Positions 8,241 to 17,065 of a DNA stretch of 64,000 bases are shown in pieces; within the stretch, counting starts at the first letter, position 1; each line of letters starts with the position of its first letter. Source of the stretch: Paeniglutamicibacter gangotriensis Lz1y (GTDB lineage: Bacteria; Actinomycetota; Actinomycetes; Actinomycetales; Micrococcaceae). The stretch is from the NCBI RefSeq assembly GCF_000348945.1, contig NZ_AOCK01000004.1, positions 291,848 to 355,847 of the forward strand. Reading direction: 5' to 3'. The notes under the pieces were generated by a model. That model did not search any database and was not told the DNA's origin. It was given only the letters and a program-made list of their open reading frames with translations. The position numbers were made by a program, and so were the translations under genes.

Positions 8241-9440
8241 CTATTTGGCCTCGCCGAGCAGCGTCGCCAGCCGACTCACGCCCTCGGCCAGGTCGTCATC
8301 GCCCAGTGCGTAGGACATGCGGATGAAGCCGGAGGGGCCGAAGGCTTCGCCCGGGACCACCGCAACCTCAACGTGTTCCAGGATCAGCGCGGCAAGCTCT
8401 GCGCTGGTGTGGGGGACCACACCGCGGATTTCCTTGCCCAAGAGGCCACGAACATCCGAGTATGCGTAGAACGCGCCCTCGGGGACCGGGCAGTTGACCC
8501 CGTCGATGGCGTTGAGCGCCGAGACCATGGCCTTGCGGCGGCGGTCGAAGGCTGCGCGCATTTCCGCCACAGCGTCCAATGGGCCTGACACTGCCGCCAG
8601 CGCAGCGACCTGCGAGACGTTCGAAACATTGGAGGTCGCGTGCGACTGCAGGTTGGTGGCAGCCTTGATGACGTCCAACGGTCCGGCCATCCAACCCACG
8701 CGCCAGCCGGTCATGGCATAGGTCTTGGCCACGCCGTTGAGGATGATGACCTTGTCGCCCAGTTCCGGAGCTGCGGTGGCGATCGAGGTGAATACCGCAT
8801 CGTCATAGGTCAGGTGTTCGTAGATCTCGTCGGTGATGACCCACAGGTCTTTCGACGCGGCCCAACGGCCGATTTCAGCCACCTGCTCCGGGGAGTACAC
8901 CGCCCCTGTCGGGTTCGAGGGGGAGACGAAGAGCAGCACCTTGGTCTTTGGGGTTACCGCGGCTTCGAGCTGGTCGATGGTGACCTTGTAACCCTGTTCC
9001 GGACCTGCGAACACCTCGACGGGGACGCCTCCGGCCAGGCGGATGGCCTCGGGATAGGTGGTCCAGAAGGGGGTGGGCATGATGACTTCATCGCCCGGAT
9101 CCAACAGAGTGGCAAACGCGTTGTATACGGCCTGCTTGCCACCGTTGGTGACCATCACCTGCGAAGGTTCGAGCTGGTAGCCCGAGTCGCGCATGGTCTT
9201 TTCCGCGACTGCGGCACGCAGTTCCGGCAGACCTGCGGCGGGCGAGTAGCGGTGGTATTTGGGGTTGCGGGCCGCGGCGACCGCAGCCTCGACAATGTAG
9301 TCCGGGGTCGGGAAATCCGGTTCGCCGGCGCCGAAGCCGATGACGGGACGCCCCGCAGCCTTCATGGCCTTGGCCTTGGCATCAACGGCCAAGGTGGCGG
9401 ATTCTGCGATGGACCCGATACGTCGGGAAATGCGTGGCAT
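8241..9440 (-). CDS. Pyridoxal-phosphate aminotransferase, aspartate aminotransferase type (fold I)
   Basis: A 399-residue class I/II aminotransferase that probably transfers the amino group between aspartate (or another acid) and 2-oxoglutarate. Seen: [10 protein letters not shown] near the N-terminus, [10 protein letters not shown] (173-182), the cofactor Asp/Tyr region [10 protein letters not shown] and the Schiff-base Lys239 in [16 protein letters not shown]. The C-terminal substrate Arg lies in FIRMSYAL. The ATG at 9440 has AGGAAG seven bases upstream; longer in-frame starts are not supported. The family includes AspC and prephenate/glutamate aminotransferases, so substrate is not certain. 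Confidence 0.92.
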   Translation of the reverse strand: MPRISRRIGSIAESATLAVDAKAKAMKAAGRPVIGFGAGEPDFPTPDYIVEAAVAAARNPKYHRYSPAAGLPELRAAVAEKTMRDSGYQLEPSQVMVTNGGKQAVYNAFATLLDPGDEVIMPTPFWTTYPEAIRLAGGVPVEVFAGPEQGYKVTIDQLEAAVTPKTKVLLFVSPSNPTGAVYSPEQVAEIGRWAASKDLWVITDEIYEHLTYDDAVFTSIATAAPELGDKVIILNGVAKTYAMTGWRVGWMAGPLDVIKAATNLQSHATSNVSNVSQVAALAAVSGPLDAVAEMRAAFDRRRKAMVSALNAIDGVNCPVPEGAFYAYSDVRGLLGKEIRGVVPHTSAELAALILEHVEVAVVPGEAFGPSGFIRMSYALGDDDLAEGVSRLATLLGEAK

Positions 9441-9559
9441 GTCGTCGCTTCCTGGAAGGGAGAGGGTGGATGGGCGTTGCCTCAAGCTTAGTGTGAGCGG
9501 TGGTCGCGGGCCATTATTTACTGACACACCCTCGTAGTGTTAAGCGCCCAGAAGGTAGG

Positions 9560-10138
9560 TCAGTGCCCAGGTTCCCGGCCGTAGCGGTTGCGGTGCAACT
9601 CGATGGACTGTTCCGATTCGATGTCGGCTTCCACTTGGGTGTGGCGCACTTGGTGCCACTGGTAATAGGCGGCTGCACCTAGGAACACCGGAGGGGTGAG
9701 AACAAAAGGCAGGAAAAGGACGCCAGAGAAACCGATCATTTCTAACTGCGCACCGGCGGCCAGTACCAGCAGGCTGGTGCCCACCCACGTCAGCACGTTG
9801 TGGCGCAGCCGCATCGCCCACAGGACCAAACCGATGCCCAAGTACCAGGACAGTGGGAGCGTCGAAGCCATCGTCACCACACCAACCGCTGTGGCCAGCA
9901 GTAGCTGCAGCAGCGAGGTGCCGGCCAGCGACTTGATTCCGCGCAGGCAGATCCAGAGACCGGTGGCAATGAACACCGGAACGGCGGCAAGCAACAGCAC
10001 CGGCAGCTGACCTGGTGCCGGTGAGTAGTGGTAGATGGCACGCAGAATCGCATCGAGGACGGACCCGCCGGCAAAGACCAGCAGGACTAAGGCGCTGGAC
10101 AGCCCGGCAACTGGCGGCCGAGAGGTGGATGGAAGCAT
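9560..10138 (-). CDS. Small polytopic membrane protein of unknown function
   Basis: A 192-residue protein with about five hydrophobic segments and a charged C-terminal tail (HQVRHTQVEADIESEQS). No family was recognised. The ATG at 10138 is preferred: the open frame continues upstream only because it runs antisense through tRNA-Trp. No Shine-Dalgarno precedes this ATG, but TAGCGT lies 7 bases before it, the spacing of a -10 element for a leaderless mRNA. It is next to secE in opposite orientation. Confidence 0.65.
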   Translation of the reverse strand: MLPSTSRPPVAGLSSALVLLVFAGGSVLDAILRAIYHYSPAPGQLPVLLLAAVPVFIATGLWICLRGIKSLAGTSLLQLLLATAVGVVTMASTLPLSWYLGIGLVLWAMRLRHNVLTWVGTSLLVLAAGAQLEMIGFSGVLFLPFVLTPPVFLGAAAYYQWHQVRHTQVEADIESEQSIELHRNRYGREPGH

Positions 10139-10312
10139 GGAATCAACGCTAACAGCCGTGCGGCCACCCTTGATTCCGACGAAAAACACGATGGTATGAA
10201 ACCCGGTTCGACAATCGGCGTATTCATTGCGTAGACTTGATCCTCGGTGTTGGAAAACATCTGGAGCGCCAAGTCCGCAATGGATTTGATGCTCTAAAGA
10301 GCTCACGCTCAA

Positions 10313-10385
10313 AGGGTAGTGGCGCAATTGGTAGCGCAGCGGTCTCCAAAACCGCAGGTTGCAGGTTCGAGTCCTGTCTGCCCTG
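10313..10385 (+). tRNA. tRNA-Trp (anticodon CCA)
   Basis: A 73-base cloverleaf. The acceptor stem AGGGTAG pairs with CTGCCCT (one T-G pair), with G discriminator at 10385. The D arm is GCGC-AATTGGTA-GCGC. The anticodon stem GCGGT/ACCGC holds loop CTCCAAA with CCA at 10346-10348, and the T arm is GCAGG-TTCGAGT-CCTGT. The 3' CCA is not encoded. tRNA-Trp just upstream of secE-nusG is a common actinobacterial arrangement. Confidence 0.96.
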
Positions 10386-10502
10386 CGCAGTGGCAATCAT
10401 CTACGGTTGCTCGGCGAATATTCACGTCACGGTGTGTTGTGGTCGATACGACTGCGGCGCACCGTGATTGTTTCAAGTGGGATAATCTGAAACGAGGAAT
10501 CG

Positions 10503-10769
10503 GTGACCGAAACGACTGCGAGCAATTCGCATGGCGCTGGGCACAATAAGAAGCCGTCCAAGGTCGGTTTCTTCGCTGGCATTGTCCTCTTCTTCCGCCA
10601 AATGGTTTCGGAACTGAAGAAGGTCGTCACTCCGACCCGCAGTGAGCTGGTCAACTACACGTTGGTCGTCATTGGCTTCGTGGTCTTGATGATGTTGATC
10701 ATTTCCGGTCTGGACTATGTGTTCGGCAACGGATCGATCCTGATCTTCACCAATTCGCCCGAACAGTAA
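10503..10769 (+). CDS. secE: Preprotein translocase subunit SecE
   Basis: An 88-residue single-span SecE, the small essential clamp of the SecYEG channel. It has a polar Lys-rich N-terminus, the amphipathic segment FRQMVSELKKVVTPTRSEL with the conserved PTR, then one membrane helix (VVIGFVVLMMLIISGLDYVF). It starts at GTG with GAGGA four bases upstream; GATAAT at 10481-10486 could be the -10 element. It is followed by nusG as usual; its partner secY is at 50140. Confidence 0.95.
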   Translation: MTETTASNSHGAGHNKKPSKVGFFAGIVLFFRQMVSELKKVVTPTRSELVNYTLVVIGFVVLMMLIISGLDYVFGNGSILIFTNSPEQ

Positions 10770-10826
10770 CCCTGGACCATTCGCCCCAGACTTCTGGTGA
10801 ACCAGTAACAGAAAGCAGGAACCGCA

Positions 10827-11666
10827 GTGTCCGAGCAGGAACACGAACCGCAGGCCACCGAGGAACTCGAAGGCCAGGCAGTAGAGGTCGATACCGATAA
10901 GGTGTCGGCCGATTCCGTCGTTTCCGAGGACGTCGAGCAGGCTCCCACGGATTCCGAGGACGCCGAGCAGGCTCCCGAGGATGAAGCCGCCGAGCAGGCT
11001 CCCGAGGATGAAGCCGCCGAGCAGGCTCCCGAGGATGAAGCCGCCGAGGAAACCCCGGCAGTGGACCCCATTGAAGAATTCCGCACCCAGCTTCGCCGCC
11101 AGCCCGGTGACTGGTACGTCATCCACTCGTACGCGGGTTACGAAAACCGCGTGAAGCTCAACCTCGAGACCCGTAGCCAGACCCTTGGCATGGAGGAATT
11201 CATTTATGAAATCCAGGTCCCGATGGAAGAGGTCGTCGAGATCAAGAACACCACGCGCAAGATCGTGCGCCGTGTTCGCATCCCCGGCTACGTATTGGTC
11301 CGTATGGAACTTACCGACGCTTCGTGGGGTGCGGTTCGCCACACTCCCGGTGTCACCGGCTTCGTCGGCAACGCCCACGATCCGGTTCCGCTGCGCCTCG
11401 AGGAAGTCTTCTCGATGCTTGAGCACACCATCGTGACAGAGGAATCCGGCGAGCACTCCAAGGCTGGTCGTGCCCCTATCACCGAGGTCACCGTCGACTT
11501 TGAGGTCGGCGAATCGGTTCTCGTCAATGACGGTCCGTTCGAGACGCTGCCGGCAACGATCAGCGAGATCAAGCTGGAGTCCTCGACCATGGTCGTCTTG
11601 GTCTCGATCTTCGAGCGCGAGACCCCCGTGACCTTGTCGTTTAGCCAGGTCACGAAAATCCAGTAA
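10827..11666 (+). CDS. nusG: Transcription elongation/antitermination factor NusG
   Basis: A 279-residue NusG. The NGN domain starts at about residue 92 ([16 protein letters not shown]) with the RNA-polymerase contact region [22 protein letters not shown]. The C-terminal KOW domain begins near [14 protein letters not shown]. The core matches ordinary NusG, but the first 85 residues are an acidic Glu/Ala/Pro tail that includes three exact tandem copies of AEQAPEDEA. Acidic N-terminal extensions are known in actinobacterial NusG. It sits between secE and rplK. Confidence 0.95.
   Translation: MSEQEHEPQATEELEGQAVEVDTDKVSADSVVSEDVEQAPTDSEDAEQAPEDEAAEQAPEDEAAEQAPEDEAAEETPAVDPIEEFRTQLRRQPGDWYVIHSYAGYENRVKLNLETRSQTLGMEEFIYEIQVPMEEVVEIKNTTRKIVRRVRIPGYVLVRMELTDASWGAVRHTPGVTGFVGNAHDPVPLRLEEVFSMLEHTIVTEESGEHSKAGRAPITEVTVDFEVGESVLVNDGPFETLPATISEIKLESSTMVVLVSIFERETPVTLSFSQVTKIQ
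10962..11042 (+). repeat. Three exact 27-base tandem repeats in nusG
   Basis: Units 10962-10988, 10989-11015 and 11016-11042 are identical base for base, each encoding AEQAPEDEA. Degenerate copies precede them ([10 protein letters not shown]). Exact identity at synonymous sites points to recent duplication by slippage. Confidence 0.97.
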
Positions 11667-11798
11667 CATTAAGGTTTCGTGCCTGGACCCGGACGCTTTA
11701 CCGGAAAAGGGCACGCTTTCGGCCACCGCGCCACGGTGGTCAACCCCCCGAAGCACGCTCCTGTGCATTGGGGCCAAGCAAAAGAAGAAGGACCCGAC

Positions 11799-12230
11799 AT
11801 GGCCCCCAAGAAAAAGGTCACCGGACTCATCAAGCTGCAGATCCAGGCAGGCGCCGCCAACCCGGCTCCTCCGATCGGCCCGGCGCTTGGTCAGCACGGC
11901 GTCAACATCATGGAATTCTGCAAGGCGTACAACGCCGCCACCGAGTCGCAGCGCGGCAACGTGGTTCCGGTTGAGATCACTGTCTACGAAGACCGTTCTT
12001 TCACCTTCATCACGAAGACTCCACCTGCAGCCGAGCTCATCAAGAAGGCCGCCGGCGTCGCCAAGGGTTCAGCAACCCCGCACACCGTCAAGGTTGCCAA
12101 GCTGACTCAGGCACAGGTTGAAGAGATCGCCACCGTGAAGATGGAAGACCTCAACGCCAACGACATCAAGGCTGCTGCCCTGATCGTCGCCGGCACTGCC
12201 CGCTCCATGGGCATCACCGTAGAAGGCTAA
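11799..12230 (+). CDS. rplK: 50S ribosomal protein L11
   Basis: A 143-residue L11, part of the GTPase-associated centre with 23S rRNA, where it contacts EF-G and RelA. The N-terminal domain has [24 protein letters not shown], and the C-terminal RNA-binding domain carries [15 protein letters not shown] and [17 protein letters not shown] precedes ATG 11799; an upstream in-frame start would add 40 non-conserved residues. It is normally cotranscribed with rplA. Confidence 0.97.
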   Translation: MAPKKKVTGLIKLQIQAGAANPAPPIGPALGQHGVNIMEFCKAYNAATESQRGNVVPVEITVYEDRSFTFITKTPPAAELIKKAAGVAKGSATPHTVKVAKLTQAQVEEIATVKMEDLNANDIKAAALIVAGTARSMGITVEG

Positions 12231-12393
12231 GTAAGCCTTTTGCACCCCGCGAACCTGGTTAATTCCAGGATCGCATCCCCAAAACAACCAAGACGATGCG
12301 GAATCCGCCGGGAAAACCCGGTGCCCCGCGTTGCAAGTGGCAGGGTCGCGCGCGACCCAAATATGACCACGACTGCATAAGGAGAAAAAGCAG

Positions 12394-13101
12394 ATGGCAA
12401 AGCGCAGTAAAGCATTCGTAGCCGCCGCGGCGAAGATCGAAGAAGACAAGTTCTACGCTCCGGTCGAGGCAGTTGCCTTGGCCAAGGAGCTCGCCTTCTC
12501 GAAGGCCGATGAGACCGTTGAGGTTGCCTTCCGTTTGGGCGTTGACCCTCGTAAGGCCGACCAGATGGTTCGCGGCACCGTGATCCTTCCCCACGGCACC
12601 GGCAAGACCGCCCGTGTCTTGGTGTTCGCAAACGGCGACAAGGCAGAGGCTGCAATTGCAGCCGGCGCCGACTTCGTTGGCTCGGACGATCTGATCGCCA
12701 AGATCGCTGGCGGCTGGACCGACTTCGACGCAGCGGTTGCAACTCCTGACCTCATGGGCAAGGTTGGCCGTCTGGGTAAGGTCTTGGGTCCTCGTAACCT
12801 GATGCCGAACCCGAAGACCGGCACCGTGACCATGGACGTCGCCAAGGCCGTCAATGAGATCAAGGGTGGCAAGATCGACTTCCGCGTCGACAAGCACTCG
12901 AACCTGCACTTCATCATCGGCAAGGTTTCCTTCGATGCACAGAAGCTTGCAGAGAACTACGCAGCAGCACTGGATGAGGTCATTCGTTTGAAGCCTTCCT
13001 CCTCCAAGGGCCGCTACATCACCAAGGCCACCGTGGCTTCGACCTTCGGTCCGGGCATCTCGGTTGACCCGAATGTCACCAAGGTTATTGCTGACGCCTA
13101 A
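12394..13101 (+). CDS. rplA: 50S ribosomal protein L1
   Basis: A 235-residue L1, the mobile stalk protein near the E site and, in many bacteria, translational repressor of its own rplKA mRNA. Recognisable segments are [51 protein letters not shown] (interrupted by no gaps) and [28 protein letters not shown] precedes the ATG. A 163-base gap from rplK precedes it and could hold the L1-binding site. Confidence 0.97.
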   Translation: MAKRSKAFVAAAAKIEEDKFYAPVEAVALAKELAFSKADETVEVAFRLGVDPRKADQMVRGTVILPHGTGKTARVLVFANGDKAEAAIAAGADFVGSDDLIAKIAGGWTDFDAAVATPDLMGKVGRLGKVLGPRNLMPNPKTGTVTMDVAKAVNEIKGGKIDFRVDKHSNLHFIIGKVSFDAQKLAENYAAALDEVIRLKPSSSKGRYITKATVASTFGPGISVDPNVTKVIADA

Positions 13102-13114
13102 TAACGTCGCTTTA

Positions 13115-13164
13115 GAAGCTGCCCCGTTCCCCGCCTCAGGCGCGGAGCGGGGCAGCTTCGTTTA
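13115..13164 (+). terminator. Terminator of the secE-nusG-rplKA operon
   Basis: A perfect 12-base stem, GAAGCTGCCCCG (13115-13126) with CGGGGCAGCTTC (13148-13159), followed by GTTT, 14 bases after the rplA stop. Confidence 0.85.
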
Positions 13165-13680
13165 ACCTGCAATTCATGAATCGAACGACTAGATCCGCAG
13201 AACGGCCCGCCCAATGGCCGCCAAAAGCTGCCCAGGGGTGACGTTCGGTGTCCTGGCCCAAACGCATCTGGTGGCCACCTCGCAGGCGGCAGCAATCTTC
13301 GCTCAACACCTTGCTGGAATGAGCGGAGATTCACCAGGTGTCGCTGATCTCGTTTCGTACCGATCGCGACCAAGCCACCGTGCGAGCTGCTTCGGGCCCG
13401 GCCTGGGGTGTGATTCTTCTGACCGGTGTACCTGATCATCGGGCTCGTCAGGAACCTGCAGATATCGAGGAAGCCTGTCCTGGCCCATATCTAGTGACAA
13501 CCCCAATGTTTGGGAATCCATCAGGGTTTCTTAGTTGTGGAAGCTGCCGGAAGTGCTCCCTGCAAATGTGCATCCTTGTCCTAAAAATTGGCGTGAGGGT
13601 TCGGTTTGGAGCCGAGGAATGAACGCTTGAATCGAATTTCCCCTGCTCACAGAGGTATTGAGGAAGTTATGTACCGAGGG
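13165..13680. other. Intergenic stretch without recognisable gene
   Basis: About 500 bases between the rplA terminator and the small-RNA promoter. Several open frames of 60-110 codons exist on both strands, but none has a ribosome site or a recognisable family. It may be an eroded gene. Confidence 0.45.
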
Positions 13681-13682
13681 AG

Positions 13683-13710
13683 TTGTGGGAACCCATATTC
13701 CTGCTAGGAT
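13683..13710 (+). promoter_or_regulatory. Candidate promoter of the 6C-like RNA
   Basis: TTGTGG (13683-13688), 16-base spacer, TAGGAT (13705-13710). Transcription would start near 13717, directly before a perfect palindrome, and read into the 6C-like hairpins. The -35 match is only partial. Confidence 0.45.
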
Positions 13711-13717
13711 TGAGTGT

Positions 13718-13752
13718 TCGCAATCTGATTGCGACCCGGTGACATTGTCACC
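13718..13752. promoter_or_regulatory. Two perfect palindromes at the 6C RNA 5' end
   Basis: TCGCAATC-T-GATTGCGA (13718-13734) and GGTGACA-T-TGTCACC (13738-13752) are perfect inverted repeats three bases apart. They may be operators for two regulators or 5' hairpins of the transcript. Confidence 0.55.
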
Positions 13753-13798
13753 ACACGCTCTATGGCGAGGACCCCAAGCCCCGCCCGAGCGTGTACAC

Positions 13799-13894
13799 GC
13801 GGCAATGCGTTCCCCCAAGTTGCATTGCCGCTAGACAGGCCCCTCCCTTCCGCTTTCCCCCAAGTTGCGGAACCTGAGGGGCCTGTCGTCTTTT
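13799..13894 (+). ncRNA. 6C-like small RNA (two C-loop hairpins, the second in the terminator)
   Basis: Hairpin 1 is a perfect 10-base stem (13799-13808 with 13822-13831) with loop GTTCCCCCAAGTT. Hairpin 2 is a 6-base stem (13848-13853 with 13867-13872) with loop TTTCCCCCAAGTT, identical at 12 of 13 positions. Hairpin 2 sits on an outer 11-base stem (13834-13844 with 13877-13887) followed by TTTT, which forms the terminator. Twin hairpins with C-rich loops define the actinobacterial 6C RNA (B11 in mycobacteria), a regulator thought to pair with G-rich targets. The loops here have five Cs rather than six. The 5' end is not known and may be as early as 13717. Confidence 0.75.
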
Positions 13895-13955
13895 CTCTGA
13901 AAGACCACGTGAAGTCGTGGTCATGCCCTGGCTGCAGAGGCGCCACCGGTTCAAT

Positions 13956-13985
13956 TTGGAACCAACGGCCTAGAGCTGTTAGGGT
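13956..13985 (+). promoter_or_regulatory. Candidate promoter of rplJ-rplL
   Basis: TTGGAA (13956-13961), 18-base spacer, TAGGGT (13980-13985). This places the start near 13992 and gives a leader of about 210 bases before rplJ, as expected for an L10-regulated operon. Confidence 0.5.
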
Positions 13986-13991
13986 TATTAC

Positions 13992-14202
13992 TACCGAAGA
14001 CCGTCGGTCGAGGATTGCTGCTTTACGCTGCATGACTCCGAAAGTCCCACAAAGGACGACCTGCGCAGGTGAACGAAGTGAATTTTTCGCAATATTGTTG
14101 CGTTCTTTCCGCCCCGTGCATCTGCATGGGGCGTTTTTTATGTCAGTACTCCTGACCGGGCCAGATTGACAGGTTTCAGATCTATACCCCGGAAGGAGTG
14201 TT
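13992..14202 (+). promoter_or_regulatory. L10 leader with attenuator hairpin
   Basis: The long untranslated leader of rplJ. Its 3' part contains CGCCCCGTGCA / TGCATGGGGCG (14110-14133) followed by six Ts, an intrinsic terminator placed 64 bases before the rplJ ATG. In bacteria, ribosomal protein L10 (with L7/L12) binds the rplJ leader and represses the operon. A terminator inside the leader suggests control by premature termination here. The L10-binding fold itself was not modelled. Confidence 0.75.
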
Positions 14203-14757
14203 ATGGCAACGCCGACTAAGGTTTCCGCAGTTGAGGAAATCACCGCCGACTTCAAGGAGTCGACCGCCGCTGTCCTGACCGAATACCGTGGGCTTACTGT
14301 TGCGCAGCTCAAGCAGCTTCGCCGCTCACTTGGTCAGGAGACCAAGTACGCGGTTGTGAAGAACACCTTGACTGGTATCGCAGCAAAGGAAGCCGGCATC
14401 GAAGCATTCGAAGGCCAGCTTGCTGGCCCGACTGCAATCGCCTTCATCAAGGGTGATGCAATCGCTGCCGCTAAGAGCCTCACGGATTTTGCGAAGGACA
14501 ACAAGCAGCTCATCATCAAGACCGGTTTCTTCGAGGGCAAGGCCCTTGACGCAGCCGGAGTTGCCGCACTGGCAGCCCTTGAATCGCGTGAGTTTCAGCT
14601 GGCACGTGTTGCCGGTGTACTGCAGGCCCCGGCATCCGCCGCGGTCCGCACCATCGAAGCACTGCGCGCAAAGCTCGAAGAAGCAAACGGTGGCGCTGCT
14701 GAAGCACCTGCCGAGGCCGAGGCACCTGCTGCCGAAGCCGCCACCGAAGAAGCCTAA
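14203..14757 (+). CDS. rplJ: 50S ribosomal protein L10
   Basis: A 184-residue L10, which anchors L7/L12 dimers to the ribosomal stalk. The N-terminal RNA-binding domain has [20 protein letters not shown] and YAVVKNTL; the helical C-terminus binds L7/L12 and ends in an Ala/Glu-rich tail ([19 protein letters not shown]). GGAAGGAG precedes the ATG. It is followed by rplL after 68 bases; its own leader is described separately. Confidence 0.97.
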   Translation: MATPTKVSAVEEITADFKESTAAVLTEYRGLTVAQLKQLRRSLGQETKYAVVKNTLTGIAAKEAGIEAFEGQLAGPTAIAFIKGDAIAAAKSLTDFAKDNKQLIIKTGFFEGKALDAAGVAALAALESREFQLARVAGVLQAPASAAVRTIEALRAKLEEANGGAAEAPAEAEAPAAEAATEEA

Positions 14758-14825
14758 GCTTTCTTCAACCCCTCACTCAAGTAACTTGCGGCACGTATGT
14801 GCCGCCGACGGAAAGGCTGCCCACC

Positions 14826-15197
14826 ATGGCTAAGCTGTCCACCGAAGAGCTCTTGGAAGCCTTCAAGGAAATGACCATCATCGAACTCTCCGAGTTCGTA
14901 AAGACCTTCGAGGAGACCTTCGAAGTCTCCGCAGCTGCTGTCGCAGTTGCCGGCCCGGCCGCTGGTGCCGCCGAAGCCGAAGAGCAGACCGAATTCGACG
15001 TCATCCTCGAAGCTGCAGGCGACAAGAAGATCGCAGTCATCAAGGAAGTACGTTCCTTGACTTCGCTGGGCCTGAAGGAAGCCAAGGAGGTCGTTGACGC
15101 GGCTCCGAAGGCCGTCCTCGAGGGCGCAACCAAGGAAGCTGCAGAGAAGGCAAAGGAGGCCCTGGAGGCCGCCGGCGCAACGGTTACCCTTAAGTAA
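14826..15197 (+). CDS. rplL: 50S ribosomal protein L7/L12
   Basis: A 123-residue L7/L12, the multicopy stalk protein that recruits translational GTPases. It shows the N-terminal dimerisation part ([14 protein letters not shown]), an Ala/Gly/Glu hinge (about 40-55) and the globular C-terminus with [25 protein letters not shown] 14826 gives the family N-terminus and has GGAAAGG upstream; an earlier in-frame start at 14799 is not needed. Confidence 0.97.
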   Translation: MAKLSTEELLEAFKEMTIIELSEFVKTFEETFEVSAAAVAVAGPAAGAAEAEEQTEFDVILEAAGDKKIAVIKEVRSLTSLGLKEAKEVVDAAPKAVLEGATKEAAEKAKEALEAAGATVTLK

Positions 15198-15211
15198 CTC
15201 TTCGCTTCTTT

Positions 15212-15257
15212 ACCGCTGGCCCACAAAACCAATTGGTTTTGTGGGCCAGCGGTTTTT
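15212..15257 (+). terminator. Terminator of rplJ-rplL
   Basis: A perfect 19-base stem (15212-15230 with 15235-15253), loop AATT, then TTTT, 14 bases after the rplL stop. One of the strongest terminators in the window. Confidence 0.95.
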
Positions 15258-15403
15258 AACGTCAAATCCCTCAACTCTTGAATTCTTAAGACTTCCTGTG
15301 ATTCTGGCCGATTATTACTCCCCTGGGCTTTGTGCCATTGATCTTTGGTACCGTAGATAACGGAACTATAACGAAGCCAATGATATGCAGGGGTGAACCA
15401 GCG

Positions 15404-16594
15404 ATGTCGAGCAACACAGCCGTACTGAGCAAGGTCCCGGCATCCCCATCGTCCACGAAGCCCGATCCGGTTTCTAAGCCGACGACGAAAAAAGTGCCGC
15501 GACTGGCGCTTCTTGATGGGCTGCGCTTCTTGGCAGCCGTGCTCGTGGTGCTTTTCCACTACACCGCTTGGCACCATGGTTTCTGGGGCACCGAAACTGC
15601 CAAGGAAGCATGGCCGGTGCTCTCACGCTTCAGTGTCTACGGCAACATGGGCGTCCAGCTGTTCTTTATGATCAGTGGTTTCGTTATTCTGCTCTCGGCC
15701 TACGGTAAAAGTGCCGGACGCTTCGTCGGCTCACGCGTTGGCCGGCTGTATCCGGGCTACTGGGTAGCAGTGCTGGCCACTGGCTTCTTGGTCATTGTCA
15801 TGTGGCCGCAGATAGGTGCTGGCCTAGGCATGAGAGAACTACTGGCCAACCTGACAATGTTCCACCCGGCAATGGGCCTTCGACACATCGACGGTGTCTA
15901 TTGGACGCTGTGGGTGGAAATGCGCTTCTATCTGCTGATCCTGGTGCTGATAGCCCTTCGCCTGCTGACCGTTCGCGGCATGACGGTGCTAGCCGCGCTT
16001 TGGCCAGTGTTCGGGCTTGCAGCCGCACTCACAGGGGAAGACGCCGCCGCAGAGAACCTCATGGCGGAATACGCGCCGTTGTTCTGCGGAGGCATCCTAC
16101 TGTTCTTGATCTACCGTTTCGGGCATAGCACGCTACGTTGGGCCCTGCTGGGGTTCAACGTCGGAATCGCTGCCTACTTCACGGGTGTCAAGGGGCCGCA
16201 GGAAGCAATGGAGCTGGTTGGCTATGAACTTCCGGCCTGGCACTACTGGCTCATCGTGGTCGGGCTCTTCACCGTGGTTGCACTGCTGGTGCTGACGCCC
16301 TTACGCAAGGTGCAGTGGAGCTTCATGGCTGTGCTTGGCGCCTTGACCTATCCGGTCTACCTTCTGCACCAGGTCTGGGGCTGGTGGCTCATTGACCACC
16401 TAAGCCCGGTACTGGGCCAATACGCGACTTTGCCGTTGGTTATCGGCATCATCTTTGCCGCGGCATTCCTGGTTCAGCGCTTCGTTGAACGTCCGCTAGC
16501 GAAACCGCTGGCCACGGCAACCAGCCGAGGCCTTGAGATTATCGGGACCCGACTGGGTCTCAAGAAGAACGAAACTGTGGGTCAGGGTCGCTGA
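15404..16594 (+). CDS. Acyltransferase family 3 (OafA/YrhL-type) membrane protein
   Basis: A 396-residue polytopic membrane O-acyltransferase. The family signature LLDGLRFLAAVLVVLFHYTAW (catalytic His) starts at about residue 34, followed by GVQLFFMISGFVILLSA and about ten membrane segments. A Ser/Thr/Pro/Lys-rich cytoplasmic N-terminus comes first. Such enzymes acetylate surface polysaccharide, peptidoglycan or secondary metabolites; the acceptor is unknown. ATG 15404 has AGGGG ten bases upstream. Its 3' end overlaps the convergent ybaK-like gene by 35 bases. Confidence 0.88.
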   Translation: MSSNTAVLSKVPASPSSTKPDPVSKPTTKKVPRLALLDGLRFLAAVLVVLFHYTAWHHGFWGTETAKEAWPVLSRFSVYGNMGVQLFFMISGFVILLSAYGKSAGRFVGSRVGRLYPGYWVAVLATGFLVIVMWPQIGAGLGMRELLANLTMFHPAMGLRHIDGVYWTLWVEMRFYLLILVLIALRLLTVRGMTVLAALWPVFGLAAALTGEDAAAENLMAEYAPLFCGGILLFLIYRFGHSTLRWALLGFNVGIAAYFTGVKGPQEAMELVGYELPAWHYWLIVVGLFTVVALLVLTPLRKVQWSFMAVLGALTYPVYLLHQVWGWWLIDHLSPVLGQYATLPLVIGIIFAAAFLVQRFVERPLAKPLATATSRGLEIIGTRLGLKKNETVGQGR

Positions 16595-17060
16595 TATCGC
16601 CCTCGATTGCGCCCAACGCGGTGATCAGGGCGGCCGAATCCACGAAGGCGGAATGGCCGTGCGATCCGGAACCGAGGCAGATCCGCCCCGAAGCAACCGC
16701 AAGATCAGCAACCACGGGCCACGGAGTGCTTGAACCCAGCGGGGTAATGGTGCCGCGCTCGTAGCCTGTTGCCGCCTGGGCAGCATCCGAGCTGGGCATG
16801 GACAACTTGTTCGCACCGAGCAGCGCACGCAACTTAGGCCAGGAAATCACCCGGTCGCCAGGGATCAGCGTGAACAAGAACGTGCCGTCCTGGCGCTTGA
16901 GCACGAGCGACTTGATGATGCTCCGGGGGAGTATGCCCAAGAGTGCTGCTGCCTCGGCCAGGCTGTTGGCTGGCGGCCGGTTCACCACGGAGACCTCAAG
17001 CCTGCGGGTTGCCGCGTCGTTCAGCATGCGTTCCACGCCTGCTGGTAGCTGGTCCGTCAT
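16560..17060 (-). CDS. YbaK/EbsC family protein (aminoacyl-tRNA deacylase-like)
   Basis: A 166-residue single-domain YbaK/ProX-type protein, a family that hydrolyses mischarged aminoacyl-tRNAs such as Cys-tRNA-Pro. Typical segments are SLAEAAALLGILPRSIIKSLVLK with the conserved Lys, LIPGDRVISWPKLRALLGANKLSM and GYERGTITPLG, then an LGSGSHGHSAFVDSAALI-type end. ATG 17060 lies five bases after the thiolase stop, so the two are probably cotranscribed. Its tail overlaps the convergent acyltransferase gene. Confidence 0.88.
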   Translation of the reverse strand: MTDQLPAGVERMLNDAATRRLEVSVVNRPPANSLAEAAALLGILPRSIIKSLVLKRQDGTFLFTLIPGDRVISWPKLRALLGANKLSMPSSDAAQAATGYERGTITPLGSSTPWPVVADLAVASGRICLGSGSHGHSAFVDSAALITALGAIEGDISDPDPQFRSS

Positions 17061-17065
17061 AGGTA

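Noticed and set aside
10139..10396. N-terminal extension of the membrane protein gene at 9560-10138
   Set aside because: This part is antisense to tRNA-Trp and gives the well-known spurious peptide TCNLRFWRPLRYQLRH.
13338..13622. Possible gene between the rplA terminator and the 6C-like RNA
   Set aside because: No ribosome site and no recognisable protein family; overlapping frames on the other strand look equally good.
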